From Myxococcus stipitatus (GTDB lineage Bacteria; Myxococcota; Myxococcia; Myxococcales; Myxococcaceae), in the NCBI RefSeq assembly GCF_021412625.1, contig NZ_JAKCFI010000005.1:186001-250000 (forward strand): a stretch of 64,000 nt of DNA. The letters are read 5' to 3'. Position 1 is the first letter of the stretch. Each line of letters starts with the position of its first letter. The notes beneath the pieces were generated by a model, which was given only the letters and a program-made list of their open reading frames with translations, searched no databases and was not told the DNA's origin. Position numbers and translations under genes: made by a program. Positions 1-9,914 of the stretch are shown here, one piece after another.

Positions 1-72
1 AACCGGGAGGAGGCCATGCCGTACCTGCTCGTCGGCTTCGCGTTCAATTCGGACCTCGTGAGCAGCCGCTAG
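1..72 (+). CDS. C-terminal tail of an unidentified protein (partial)
   Basis: An open frame enters from the left edge and ends at a TAG at 70-72, giving 23 residues that end in SDLVSSR. The stretch YLLVGFAFNSDLV is hydrophobic and reads as real coding sequence, but it is too short to assign to a family. It is followed by 130 bp with no gene before the convergent SlyD-like gene. The gene could be a transporter or an enzyme; no function is claimed. Confidence 0.4.
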   Translation, partial: NREEAMPYLLVGFAFNSDLVSSR

Positions 73-202
73 GTCCGCGACGGAGGGACGCGCCTGGGCC
101 CCGTCCGAGACTCCGCTCCCGGGGCGCTGAAGGGCCCACGGGCGCCACCTGGAAAGGGCTGGCGCCCGAGGACGCGCTCCGTCCGGGCTTCCTGGACCGA
201 CC

Positions 203-700
203 TCAGTGGTCGTGGTCGTGCCCGTGGCCTTCCGGACCGTGCGCGTGGCCGTGCTCCAGTTCCTCGGCGGTGGCGGCGCGTACGTCGCGCACGGTGACGT
301 CGAAGTGGAGCGTCTTGCCCGCGAGCGGGTGGTTGAAGTCCACCATCACCGTCTTCTCGCGGATCTCCCGGACGGTGACCTCCATCTCGTTGCCGTCGTC
401 GTCGCTGGCGAACAGCTCCCCGCCCACCTCGAGCGTCAGGTCCTCGGGGAAGGAGTCGCGGGGGACCTCCTCGATGCCGTCGGGGTCGTAGGCGCCGTAG
501 CCCTCCTCGGGCGTGATGACGACCTGCAGGGAGTCGCCCTTCGCCTTGCCTTCCAGGGCCTTCTCCAGACCCGGGACGATCTCCTCGTGGCCCTGCAGGT
601 AGACGAGCGGCTCGCTGCCTTCGCTCTCGTCCACCACCTTGCCGTCGCCCAGGTGCAGTTTGAAGTCGAGGGTGACGACACTGTCCTTCGTGATTTTCAT
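203..700 (-). CDS. slyD: SlyD-type FKBP peptidyl-prolyl cis-trans isomerase
   Basis: A protein of 165 residues, likely a cytoplasmic folding helper that isomerises Xaa-Pro bonds and binds metal. An FKBP fold with a flap insert is recognisable: VTLDFKLHLGDGKVVDES at the N-terminus, then EEIVPGLEKALEGKAKGD, EEGYGAYDP, the insert around residues 70-125, and VDFNHPLAGKTLHFDV returning to FKBP. The C-terminal tail is His-rich (HGHAHGPEGHGHDHDH), as in SlyD proteins that handle nickel. I chose the ATG at 700 because the family begins M-K-I-x-K; an upstream start at 748 would add 16 unconserved residues. It is monocistronic here and converges on the fragment at the left edge. Confidence 0.93.
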   Translation of the reverse strand: MKITKDSVVTLDFKLHLGDGKVVDESEGSEPLVYLQGHEEIVPGLEKALEGKAKGDSLQVVITPEEGYGAYDPDGIEEVPRDSFPEDLTLEVGGELFASDDDGNEMEVTVREIREKTVMVDFNHPLAGKTLHFDVTVRDVRAATAEELEHGHAHGPEGHGHDHDH

Positions 701-774
701 GGCGCCCTCATAGCTCAGGCGGGTGGCGAGCGCCCTCAACATCTGCACCAGCGCTCGAAACCCGACGCAAGTGC

Positions 775-2421
775 TCAGGGGCGTGGGGCCCGGGGCCTCG
801 AGCCCCGCTCGATGCGGCCCTCGAGGCGGACGATGCGGCGCCGGTGGTCCTCTGGCAACTCCGCGGCGGCGGACTTCCTCGCGTGCTCCAGCGCCCGGCC
901 GAGGTCCTTGAGTGCGTGCTCGAACAGCTTGGCGAGCTCCAGGTGGAGCGTGGCGGCCTGGACGCCCCGGGCGGCCCCGAGCGCCTGGAGCAGGTGGTTC
1001 GCCGCCGCCTGGGGCTCCCCGGCCATGCGCGCCAGCCGGGAGGCCAGGGCCAGGGCCTCGACGCCGACGGTGCCGGACCCGCGGGCCGCCGCGTGCGCGA
1101 AGGCTCGGGCCCGGGCATGGTCTCCCGCGCGGAGCGCCACGCCCGCGAAGCCCAGCAGGTCCCGAGGGTCCTCGCTCGAGAAGCCGGCGCCCGCGTCCGC
1201 GCCCGCCCGGAAGCGGCGGCCCAGTTCGCCGAGCAGCGCCGCGAGCAGGAGCAGATCGTTGGCGTTGTGCTCCAGCACGGGCGTCAGCGCCGAGCCGTCC
1301 CCGCCGCGCAGGTAGCGGAAGTACAGCTCCGGGATGAGCGAGCCGTCCACGTCGTCCACGCGACGGTAGCCGAGGACCTGCTCCTCCATGTGGACCAGCC
1401 GCGTGCCCGCGCCCCGGTGCTTGAAGACGCGGCGCGCGCAGTGGAGCAGGTCCAGGTGCGGCAGCTCCCGGGGCGTGGGGACGCGGTTGAGCACGAAGCG
1501 GGTGCGCAACAGCGGCCAGTCGAAGCTCTTGCCGTTGAACGTCACGAGGCAGGACGAGCGCGCCATGCGCGCCGCCAGCCAGCGCAGCATGGGCGCCTCC
1601 TCGCCCAGCTTGCGCAGGAAGAGCTGGCGCACCCGCAGCGAGCGCCCCTCGAACCAGGCGAGCCCCACCAGGAAGGGCACCGTGCCCGTGCCTCCCGCCA
1701 GCCCCGTGGTCTCCGTGTCGAGGAAGAGCATCCGCTGGAAGTCCACGGTCGCCAGGTCCTCGTGCAGCGCGAGGCTGGCGATGAGAGGCGCCTCCACGTC
1801 CAGCGCCCCCGCGACGGGCGCCGAGCCATGGTGGTGGTCGGCGGAGAGCAGGTGCTCGCAGACGTGGATGAGCCCCTGCGGCGTCTCCTCGGGCACCACC
1901 GGCAGGGGCCCCGGAGGTGGACGCGCGGGCGTGGCGCGGCGCGCCTGCGTCTGGCCCTGGCGCTGCGACCAGTCCGCGAGCATCCGTCGGAGGGACTCGA
2001 TGCGAGGGTCCTGGCCGCCCGATGGCGGAGCGCCGTCTGCATCGCGCCCACCGGCCGCCGGCCCGCTGACATCGGCCCCCGGGCGCAAGGAAGCCTCCGC
2101 GAGTGGCCCCCGCGCGACGAGCCCGGCGGACACGCCGCCCGATGTCGGAGCGCCGTCCGCACCGAGCCCACCCGCTGCCGGCCCGAGGACTCCGGTCCCG
2201 GCCGGGGAGGGGCCCTTTGCGAGCAGCTCGCGCGTGACATCCCCGCTCCTGTCGGCCGTCGACACCGGTCCCGCGTCGACGAGCCCACCCTGTCGCCCCG
2301 AGGAGTCGAAGGAGGGTTCACCTGCCCCGCCCGTGGCCTCGGACGAGACGACGGGGCGTGCCGGGGCCTTGCCCCCCGGGCCCGCGCTCGTCAGTCTCGC
2401 CAGCTTGCGCTTGAGGTCCAC
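775..2421 (-). CDS. mrfB: MrfB/YprB-like RNase H-fold exonuclease with TPR-like C-terminus
   Basis: A protein of 548 residues. Residues 1-185 are a low-complexity Gly/Ala/Pro-rich leader that contains a 40-residue duplication (GPAAGG..ADGAP.SGG near residues 80 and 120). The DEDD-type nuclease core starts at MLFLDTETTGLAGGTG (about 232-246) and continues through VTFNGKSFDWPLL, LDLLHCAR and an HNANDLLLL segment that supplies the later acidic ligand. The C-terminal 120 residues are helical and TPR-like. This architecture matches YprB/MrfB of Bacillus subtilis, whose partner helicase YprA/MrfA lies 16 bp upstream here. In Bacillus the pair removes mitomycin C adducts; the same role is inferred here. 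The long N-terminal leader is not part of the family core. Confidence 0.85.
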   Translation of the reverse strand: MDLKRKLARLTSAGPGGKAPARPVVSSEATGGAGEPSFDSSGRQGGLVDAGPVSTADRSGDVTRELLAKGPSPAGTGVLGPAAGGLGADGAPTSGGVSAGLVARGPLAEASLRPGADVSGPAAGGRDADGAPPSGGQDPRIESLRRMLADWSQRQGQTQARRATPARPPPGPLPVVPEETPQGLIHVCEHLLSADHHHGSAPVAGALDVEAPLIASLALHEDLATVDFQRMLFLDTETTGLAGGTGTVPFLVGLAWFEGRSLRVRQLFLRKLGEEAPMLRWLAARMARSSCLVTFNGKSFDWPLLRTRFVLNRVPTPRELPHLDLLHCARRVFKHRGAGTRLVHMEEQVLGYRRVDDVDGSLIPELYFRYLRGGDGSALTPVLEHNANDLLLLAALLGELGRRFRAGADAGAGFSSEDPRDLLGFAGVALRAGDHARARAFAHAAARGSGTVGVEALALASRLARMAGEPQAAANHLLQALGAARGVQAATLHLELAKLFEHALKDLGRALEHARKSAAAELPEDHRRRIVRLEGRIERGSRPRAPRP

Positions 2422-2437
2422 GCGCGTCGTCCCCGCT

Positions 2438-4855
<2,418 letters not shown>

Positions 4856-4945
4856 GGGGCGGGCACTGTACAGGCGTATACGAGGCCGGACAACGCGGAC
4901 GGTTCCAGAGCGCGGCGGATGTAGCTCGGCTAGGGTGCCGCGCCC

Positions 4946-6193
4946 GTGGCCCTCGCCATCTTCCTGTTCACGTACGTCTTCATCGCCGGCGCCCGGCTCC
5001 CCTACCTCAAACTCGACCGTCCTGGTGGCGCGCTGCTGGGCGCGGTGCTGATGGTGGTGCTCGGCGTCGTAACACCCGCCGAGGTCTTCAACCACAGCGA
5101 GGACCCCGCCCGTCACGCCATCGACGCGGACACCATCGTCCTCCTGCTCGGGATGATGCTGCTGGCGGCCTACCTGTCGCAGGCGGCCTTCTTCCGCACG
5201 GCGGGCGCCTGGGCGGTGCGCCGCGCCCGCACACCGAGGCTGCTGCTGGTGGCGGTGACGTTCATCTCCGCCATCCTGTCCGCCTTCCTCGTCAACGACA
5301 CCGTGTGCCTGATGCTCACGCCGCTGGTGCTCGCCACCGTGGACGACGCGCGCCTGCCGCCCGTGCCTTACCTGCTGGCCGTGTGCATGGGCAGCAACAG
5401 CGGCTCGGTCGCCACGTTCACCGGCAACCCGCAGAACATGCTCATCCAGGGCGCGTCCGGGCTGTCCTACGCGAGCTTCGCCGCGTACATGGCGCTGCCC
5501 GCGCTCCTGTCCACCGCCATCGTCGCGGGCGCCCTGCTCTTCATCTTCCGCTTCGACCTGCCAGCGACGCGCTTCGAGCCCCGGCCTCCGCCTCCTCCCG
5601 TGGACCGGGCGTTGCTCGCGCTGACGCTGGTGGTGCTCGCCGGCGTGGTGGTGGCCTTCTTCGCGGGGCTGCCGATGAGCTGGAGCGCGCTGGCCGGGGC
5701 CGCCTGCGTCATGGCCCTGTCGCGCCGCGAGCCGCGCGAGGCGCTGGACCGCGTGGACTGGGTGTTGCTGCTGTTCTTCTCCAGCCTCTTCGTCGTCGTG
5801 TACGGCGTGAACAAGCACGGCTGGGCGGAGGAGATCCGCCTGCTGTTCGCGCCGCTGATGGCGGGCCCGGCGTGGAAGGAGACGCTCGGGTTCGCGGGGC
5901 TGACGCTGGTGGCCTCCAACCTCTTCAGCAACGTGCCGTTCGTCATGCTCGCGCGCACGTGGGTGCCCACGCTGCAGAACGTGGAGCTGGGCTGGCACGT
6001 GCTCGCGCTGGGGTCGACGCTGGCGGGCAACCTGACGCTGGTGGGCAGCGTGGCCAACCTCATCGTCTTCGAGGCCGCGCGCGGCAAGGTCGACATGACC
6101 TTCATGGGCTATCTGCGCGTGGGGCTGCCCGTCACCCTGGTCAGCTTCGTCGTGGGCCTCGCGGTGCTCCTCGCGGAGCACGCGCTGTTCTGA
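4946..6193 (+). CDS. SLC13/ArsB/NhaD-family membrane transporter
   Basis: A 415-residue polytopic membrane protein with about 10-11 hydrophobic segments. The family signature is clear in two half-repeats: AFLVNDTVCLMLTPLVL followed by GSNSGSVATFTGNPQNM, and later ASNLFSNVPFVML with LAGNLTLVGSVANLIV. These hairpin and loop motifs are typical of the ion transporter superfamily that includes ArsB, NhaD and SLC13 carriers. The substrate (anion, dicarboxylate or Na+/H+) cannot be told from sequence. The start is GTG at 4946, directly at the first membrane segment. It is divergent from mrfA, sharing a 90 bp promoter region. Confidence 0.85.
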   Translation: MALAIFLFTYVFIAGARLPYLKLDRPGGALLGAVLMVVLGVVTPAEVFNHSEDPARHAIDADTIVLLLGMMLLAAYLSQAAFFRTAGAWAVRRARTPRLLLVAVTFISAILSAFLVNDTVCLMLTPLVLATVDDARLPPVPYLLAVCMGSNSGSVATFTGNPQNMLIQGASGLSYASFAAYMALPALLSTAIVAGALLFIFRFDLPATRFEPRPPPPPVDRALLALTLVVLAGVVVAFFAGLPMSWSALAGAACVMALSRREPREALDRVDWVLLLFFSSLFVVVYGVNKHGWAEEIRLLFAPLMAGPAWKETLGFAGLTLVASNLFSNVPFVMLARTWVPTLQNVELGWHVLALGSTLAGNLTLVGSVANLIVFEAARGKVDMTFMGYLRVGLPVTLVSFVVGLAVLLAEHALF

Positions 6194-6214
6194 CGCCCGC
6201 GGACCGCGCGCGGC

Positions 6215-7045
6215 TCACTCGGGATCCGGGTCCGGCAGCTCGCCCGGCGCCAGCTCCGGCTCGGGCGGCTTCGGCGGCGCCTGCCAGCTGGGCGCCACGG
6301 TGTCGGGCGCGGCGGGCCCGGGGGGCGCGGCCACCGGCGGGCTGGCCTTGCGATCCCTCGGCGTGAGGTCCTTCACGAAGCCCGCCGCCACCTGGTCCAG
6401 CATGGCCGACATCGCCTGACGGAAGAGGTCCGGATTCTTGCCGACCTTGAAGGGGTCCAGGTGCTCCGCCCCGGCCTCCACCTGGTCCACCTCGAACGGG
6501 CGGCGCCACACCTCGGAGCGGCCGTCCAGGGTGAACATCCGCCCGTAGCCGCGCAGGAAGGCGCCGGCGTGGCCCTTCTCGCTGCGCATGCCGTACTCCT
6601 GCACGACGAACTCGACGACGGTGTCCGCGCCCAGCGACGCCACCATGTCGTAGTCCGGGGCATTGGCGGGGACCTCCTCCACGAGGAAGCTCTCCAGCAC
6701 GGACGCCACGCGCGCCGGGTCCACCGTGTACGCCCACGGGGCCTCGCGCGGCAGCTGCGAGAGCGTGTTCACGCGCAGCCGCTCCGACACCTCGAACCGC
6801 GTCACCGCCTGCTGGAGCTTCACGGTGAGCCGCCGGTCCGCCTCCACGGGCTCGAGCTTCTTGAGCTTCCCGCCGTATGCGGAGTCTTCGCGGAAGACGA
6901 AGCTCTTGGGCCCAGCGCCGTCCTCGATGCGGGAGATGAAGGCGGGACGGCGCACGCGGTCCAGGTCCGCGCCGGCCAGTCGCTGGGAAGCGCAGCCCAC
7001 CGTGGAGAGCGCCAGCGCGAGGAGAGGGAGGAGGCTTCGCGTCAT
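6215..7045 (-). CDS. Lipoprotein of unknown function
   Basis: A protein of 276 residues. The N-terminus MTRSLLPLLALALSTVGCAS is a lipoprotein signal peptide with the lipobox cysteine at residue 18, so it is probably anchored in the outer membrane or periplasm. The body is mixed alpha/beta with YDMVASLGADTVVEFVVQEYG around residues 130-150, and the last 45 residues are Pro/Ala-rich. I recognise no named domain; the layout resembles other myxobacterial lipoproteins that process stress or envelope signals, but that is only similarity of style. It is convergent with the transporter gene and divergent from the GspE-N gene. Confidence 0.75.
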   Translation of the reverse strand: MTRSLLPLLALALSTVGCASQRLAGADLDRVRRPAFISRIEDGAGPKSFVFREDSAYGGKLKKLEPVEADRRLTVKLQQAVTRFEVSERLRVNTLSQLPREAPWAYTVDPARVASVLESFLVEEVPANAPDYDMVASLGADTVVEFVVQEYGMRSEKGHAGAFLRGYGRMFTLDGRSEVWRRPFEVDQVEAGAEHLDPFKVGKNPDLFRQAMSAMLDQVAAGFVKDLTPRDRKASPPVAAPPGPAAPDTVAPSWQAPPKPPEPELAPGELPDPDPE

Positions 7046-7135
7046 GACGGGAGATCTACCCCATTACGGTCCCTCCCGCCCCTTCCCCACCCATCCTGTC
7101 CGGTCGCCCGGCGTCCAGCCGGGCCGCGCGCTGGT

Positions 7136-7909
7136 ATGCTGCCGGGCGTGAATCCAACGCCTCCTCCCGTTCCCCCGCCCTCGGGCCGCAAGCGTCGGCT
7201 CGGGGAGATTCTCATGGACGCGGGCCTCCTGTCGGAGACCCAGCTGCGCTCCGCGCTCGCCGAGCAGCGCAAGTGGGGAGGCCGCCTGGGGCTCACCCTG
7301 GTGCAGATGGGCTTCGTGGACGAGAGCTCCATGGTCCACGCGCTGTCGCGACAGCTGGCCATCCCCACCGTGGACCTGGAGAACCTGACGCCCTCCCCCA
7401 TCGCGATGCAGGCGCTGCGCGTGGACATCGCCGAGCGCTACACCGTCTTCCCCACCGTGGCGGACCCCGCCAGCAAGCTGCTCACCGTGGCCACGTCGGA
7501 CCCGACGAACGTCGAGTCCCTCCAGGAGCTGGCCTTCCACACCGGCCAGCGCATCCAGGTCGTCGTGGCCGCCGCTTCGTCCATCGAGCGCGCCATCCGG
7601 CGGCACTACCACGGGGAGATCACCTCCGCGACGGCGTCCCCGCTGGTCTTCGGCATCGAGGAGTCCACCTTCGAGCTGGCGCCTCCCTCCGAGCCCCTGG
7701 AGATGGTGCCCGCCAACCGGGGTGGTCCCCCGCCCTCGGGCCCTCAGCGGGAGAACGAGCTGACCCAGCGCGTGGCGGTGCTCACCCAGCAGGTCGCGGA
7801 CCTGGAGCGGATGGTCGCGCAGCAGGCCCGCTCGCTGCGCGCGATGCTGGAGCTGCTGGAGACGCGCGGGCTCGTCACCCGCGACGACTACCTGGCCAAG
7901 GTGCGCTGA
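7136..7909 (+). CDS. GspE/PilB N-terminal domain protein
   Basis: A protein of 257 residues. Residues 15-160 match the GspEII/MshEN N-terminal fold of type II secretion and type IV pilus ATPases: LGEILMDAGLLSETQLRSALAEQ, GLTLVQMGFVDESSMVHALSRQLAIPTVDL, then a second half with VATSDPTNVESLQELAF. MshEN domains often bind cyclic di-GMP. There is no ATPase domain; a Pro-rich linker leads to a C-terminal coiled coil (about 205-245). In myxobacteria such stand-alone domains are common. ATG at 7136 and GTG at 7148 are both possible starts. The role is probably adaptor or sensor, inferred only. Confidence 0.8.
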   Translation: MLPGVNPTPPPVPPPSGRKRRLGEILMDAGLLSETQLRSALAEQRKWGGRLGLTLVQMGFVDESSMVHALSRQLAIPTVDLENLTPSPIAMQALRVDIAERYTVFPTVADPASKLLTVATSDPTNVESLQELAFHTGQRIQVVVAAASSIERAIRRHYHGEITSATASPLVFGIEESTFELAPPSEPLEMVPANRGGPPPSGPQRENELTQRVAVLTQQVADLERMVAQQARSLRAMLELLETRGLVTRDDYLAKVR

Positions 7910-7916
7910 CGCCCCG

Positions 7917-9914
7917 TCAGACCAGGATGAGGTCGTCCTCCTCCCCGCCCAGCAGCTCCGGCACGGGGGTGTTGTGCGCGCCGAGCACCTGTTCGGTGCG
8001 CCGCAGCCGCTCGTCGCTCAGCTCGGACACGAGCACGAGGATCTGCGGGTGGCTGGAGATGAGGGCGTCGAAGTCCTCGCGCGGCAGGCGCAGCAGCGTG
8101 GTGTGCCGGGTGGACGTCACCGTCGCGGTGGCCGGCGTCTTCTGGAGCAGGGAGATCTCCCCGAACAGGTCCCCCTCCTTCAGTCGCGTCAGCAGGTGGC
8201 CGTCCTTGCGGACCTCCACCTCGCCGGACAACAGCACGTACAGGCCATCCGTCCTGTCTCCGTCGCGGATGATGACGGCGTCGCGCTCGACGTCGCGAGC
8301 GAGGAAGCGCTCCACCAGAGCGCGCCGGTCCGTCCGGTTGAAGAGGCGGAAGAGCGCGGACGTGTTCATGACGTTGGTCAGCATGCGCTGACGCACGAAC
8401 TTCTTGAGGGCCTTCGCCACCTGGGGGTGGTTGCGCGAGAGGCCCGCGAGCACCGGCGCGGAGATCTCCAGCAGCTGCGCGTCCTCGGACGCGGCCTCCA
8501 CGGAGGCGGTGCGCGGCGCGCCGGACAACAGCGCCATCTCCCCGAAGAAGGCGCCGCCCTCGAGCGTCGCGAGGTCCTGGCGCCGCCCATCCTCCATCCG
8601 GAACACGCGAACGCTGCCCTCGCAGATGACGTAGAAGGCATCGCCGCGGCGGCCCTGCTCGATGATGCGCTCGCCCTGGTTGAAGCGACGCAGCGGACAG
8701 CGCTCGAACAGCTCGATGAAGGCGTCCCGCGGCAGGTCCGAGAACAGGGGGATGGTGGGGAGCGTGTCGAGCGAGGGCGCCTCCGAGGTGAACTCCTCGG
8801 TGAGGCTGAAGACCTCCTCCTCCTGTCCCACGCCCAGCTCCGCGTGGCGCTGGTGCAGGCCCGCCTGGGCCGCCAGCTCCACGGCATGCAGCAGCGAATC
8901 GGCTTCCAGCTCCAGCTCGGTGAAGGACGAGGGCCCCGACACCGCGCGGAGCGACGCTCCCAGCTCCCGGGACAGCTCGCGGAAGGGCACGGCGGTGGCG
9001 CCCGCCGGTGGCTGCCCCTCCGAGCGCCGGGGACGCAGCCCCGGAGGCGCGAAGGCGGGCGGCGCCGAGGGAGGCTCGATGACGGTGGGGACTCGCGGCG
9101 TCTCCACCACGGCCGAGTCCGCGATGTTCGAGGACAGCGCCTTCCAACGCCCGCTGCCGGGCGCGCGCGCGGCCCCCTGCTCCTGTGGGGCCGAGCGGGC
9201 GACCGCGCCCTCGCTCGGGGTGGAAGGGGGCGCGTCCCGCTGGGCGGAGCGAGGGGCCAGTCCGGGTGGGAGCGAGGACGCAGGGGGCCGGGTGCCCTCG
9301 AACGGCATGACCCCTGCGGCGGAGGCCGGCGTCGGCGCCTCGAGGTCCAACGCGATGTCGACCTCGACGGCCTTGTCGGCCACCGGGGGATGCCCGGCTC
9401 CGCTCGACGACGCATCCGAGACCGGGGAAAGAGACAGCGCCGCCGGGAGCGCCGGGGACGAGTCCCGGGGGCCCGAACCCTCCGTGGGGACGGATGACGG
9501 CGTTGGAGGTGCGGAGGTCACCGGGCTCCGGAGTTCGGGCGGCGGCGCCGAGGACAGCGCGCCGGGTGCGCCTCCCCGGACTCTCGGCCCGGACGGAGTT
9601 CCCCGCCGCGCGTACAGGTCCGCGAGCATCTGCTGGACGCCACTGTGGCCTGGGTCCAACTCGAGGATGAGCTTGCTGGCGGCGATGGCGCGCGGGAGGA
9701 AGCCCTCTTTCGCGAAGCCCTCGGCCGCGGACTGGTAGGCCGAGATGGCCCGTTCGGGCTCCCCTGCCTTGGCCCAGGCATCGCCCGTGCGCAGCCGGGA
9801 CTGGTGGTCCTTCGGCTCCAGGCGGCAGAAGTCCTCGTAGAGCTCCGCGGCGCGGGAGAAGCGCCCCTTGGAGAAGGCCTCCGCGGCCTTGTCCTTGAGT
9901 TGACGGGACTCCAT
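7917..9914 (-). CDS. TPR protein with two cyclic nucleotide-binding domains
   Basis: A protein of 665 residues. Residues 1-105 form TPR-like helices (AAELYEDFCRLEPKDHQSRLRTGDAW). Residues 105-300 are a Pro/Ser/Ala-rich linker. Two Crp-like cNMP-binding domains follow. The first has a canonical phosphate-binding cassette, FGEMALLSGAPRTAS. The second reads FGEISLLQKTPATAT and lacks the arginine that contacts the cyclic phosphate, so it may be structural. No DNA-binding or enzymatic domain follows. The ATG at 9914 overlaps the stop of the HEAT lipoprotein gene upstream by one base (TAATG), so the two are translationally coupled. Probably a cytoplasmic signal-responsive scaffold. Confidence 0.85.
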   Translation of the reverse strand: MESRQLKDKAAEAFSKGRFSRAAELYEDFCRLEPKDHQSRLRTGDAWAKAGEPERAISAYQSAAEGFAKEGFLPRAIAASKLILELDPGHSGVQQMLADLYARRGTPSGPRVRGGAPGALSSAPPPELRSPVTSAPPTPSSVPTEGSGPRDSSPALPAALSLSPVSDASSSGAGHPPVADKAVEVDIALDLEAPTPASAAGVMPFEGTRPPASSLPPGLAPRSAQRDAPPSTPSEGAVARSAPQEQGAARAPGSGRWKALSSNIADSAVVETPRVPTVIEPPSAPPAFAPPGLRPRRSEGQPPAGATAVPFRELSRELGASLRAVSGPSSFTELELEADSLLHAVELAAQAGLHQRHAELGVGQEEEVFSLTEEFTSEAPSLDTLPTIPLFSDLPRDAFIELFERCPLRRFNQGERIIEQGRRGDAFYVICEGSVRVFRMEDGRRQDLATLEGGAFFGEMALLSGAPRTASVEAASEDAQLLEISAPVLAGLSRNHPQVAKALKKFVRQRMLTNVMNTSALFRLFNRTDRRALVERFLARDVERDAVIIRDGDRTDGLYVLLSGEVEVRKDGHLLTRLKEGDLFGEISLLQKTPATATVTSTRHTTLLRLPREDFDALISSHPQILVLVSELSDERLRRTEQVLGAHNTPVPELLGGEEDDLILV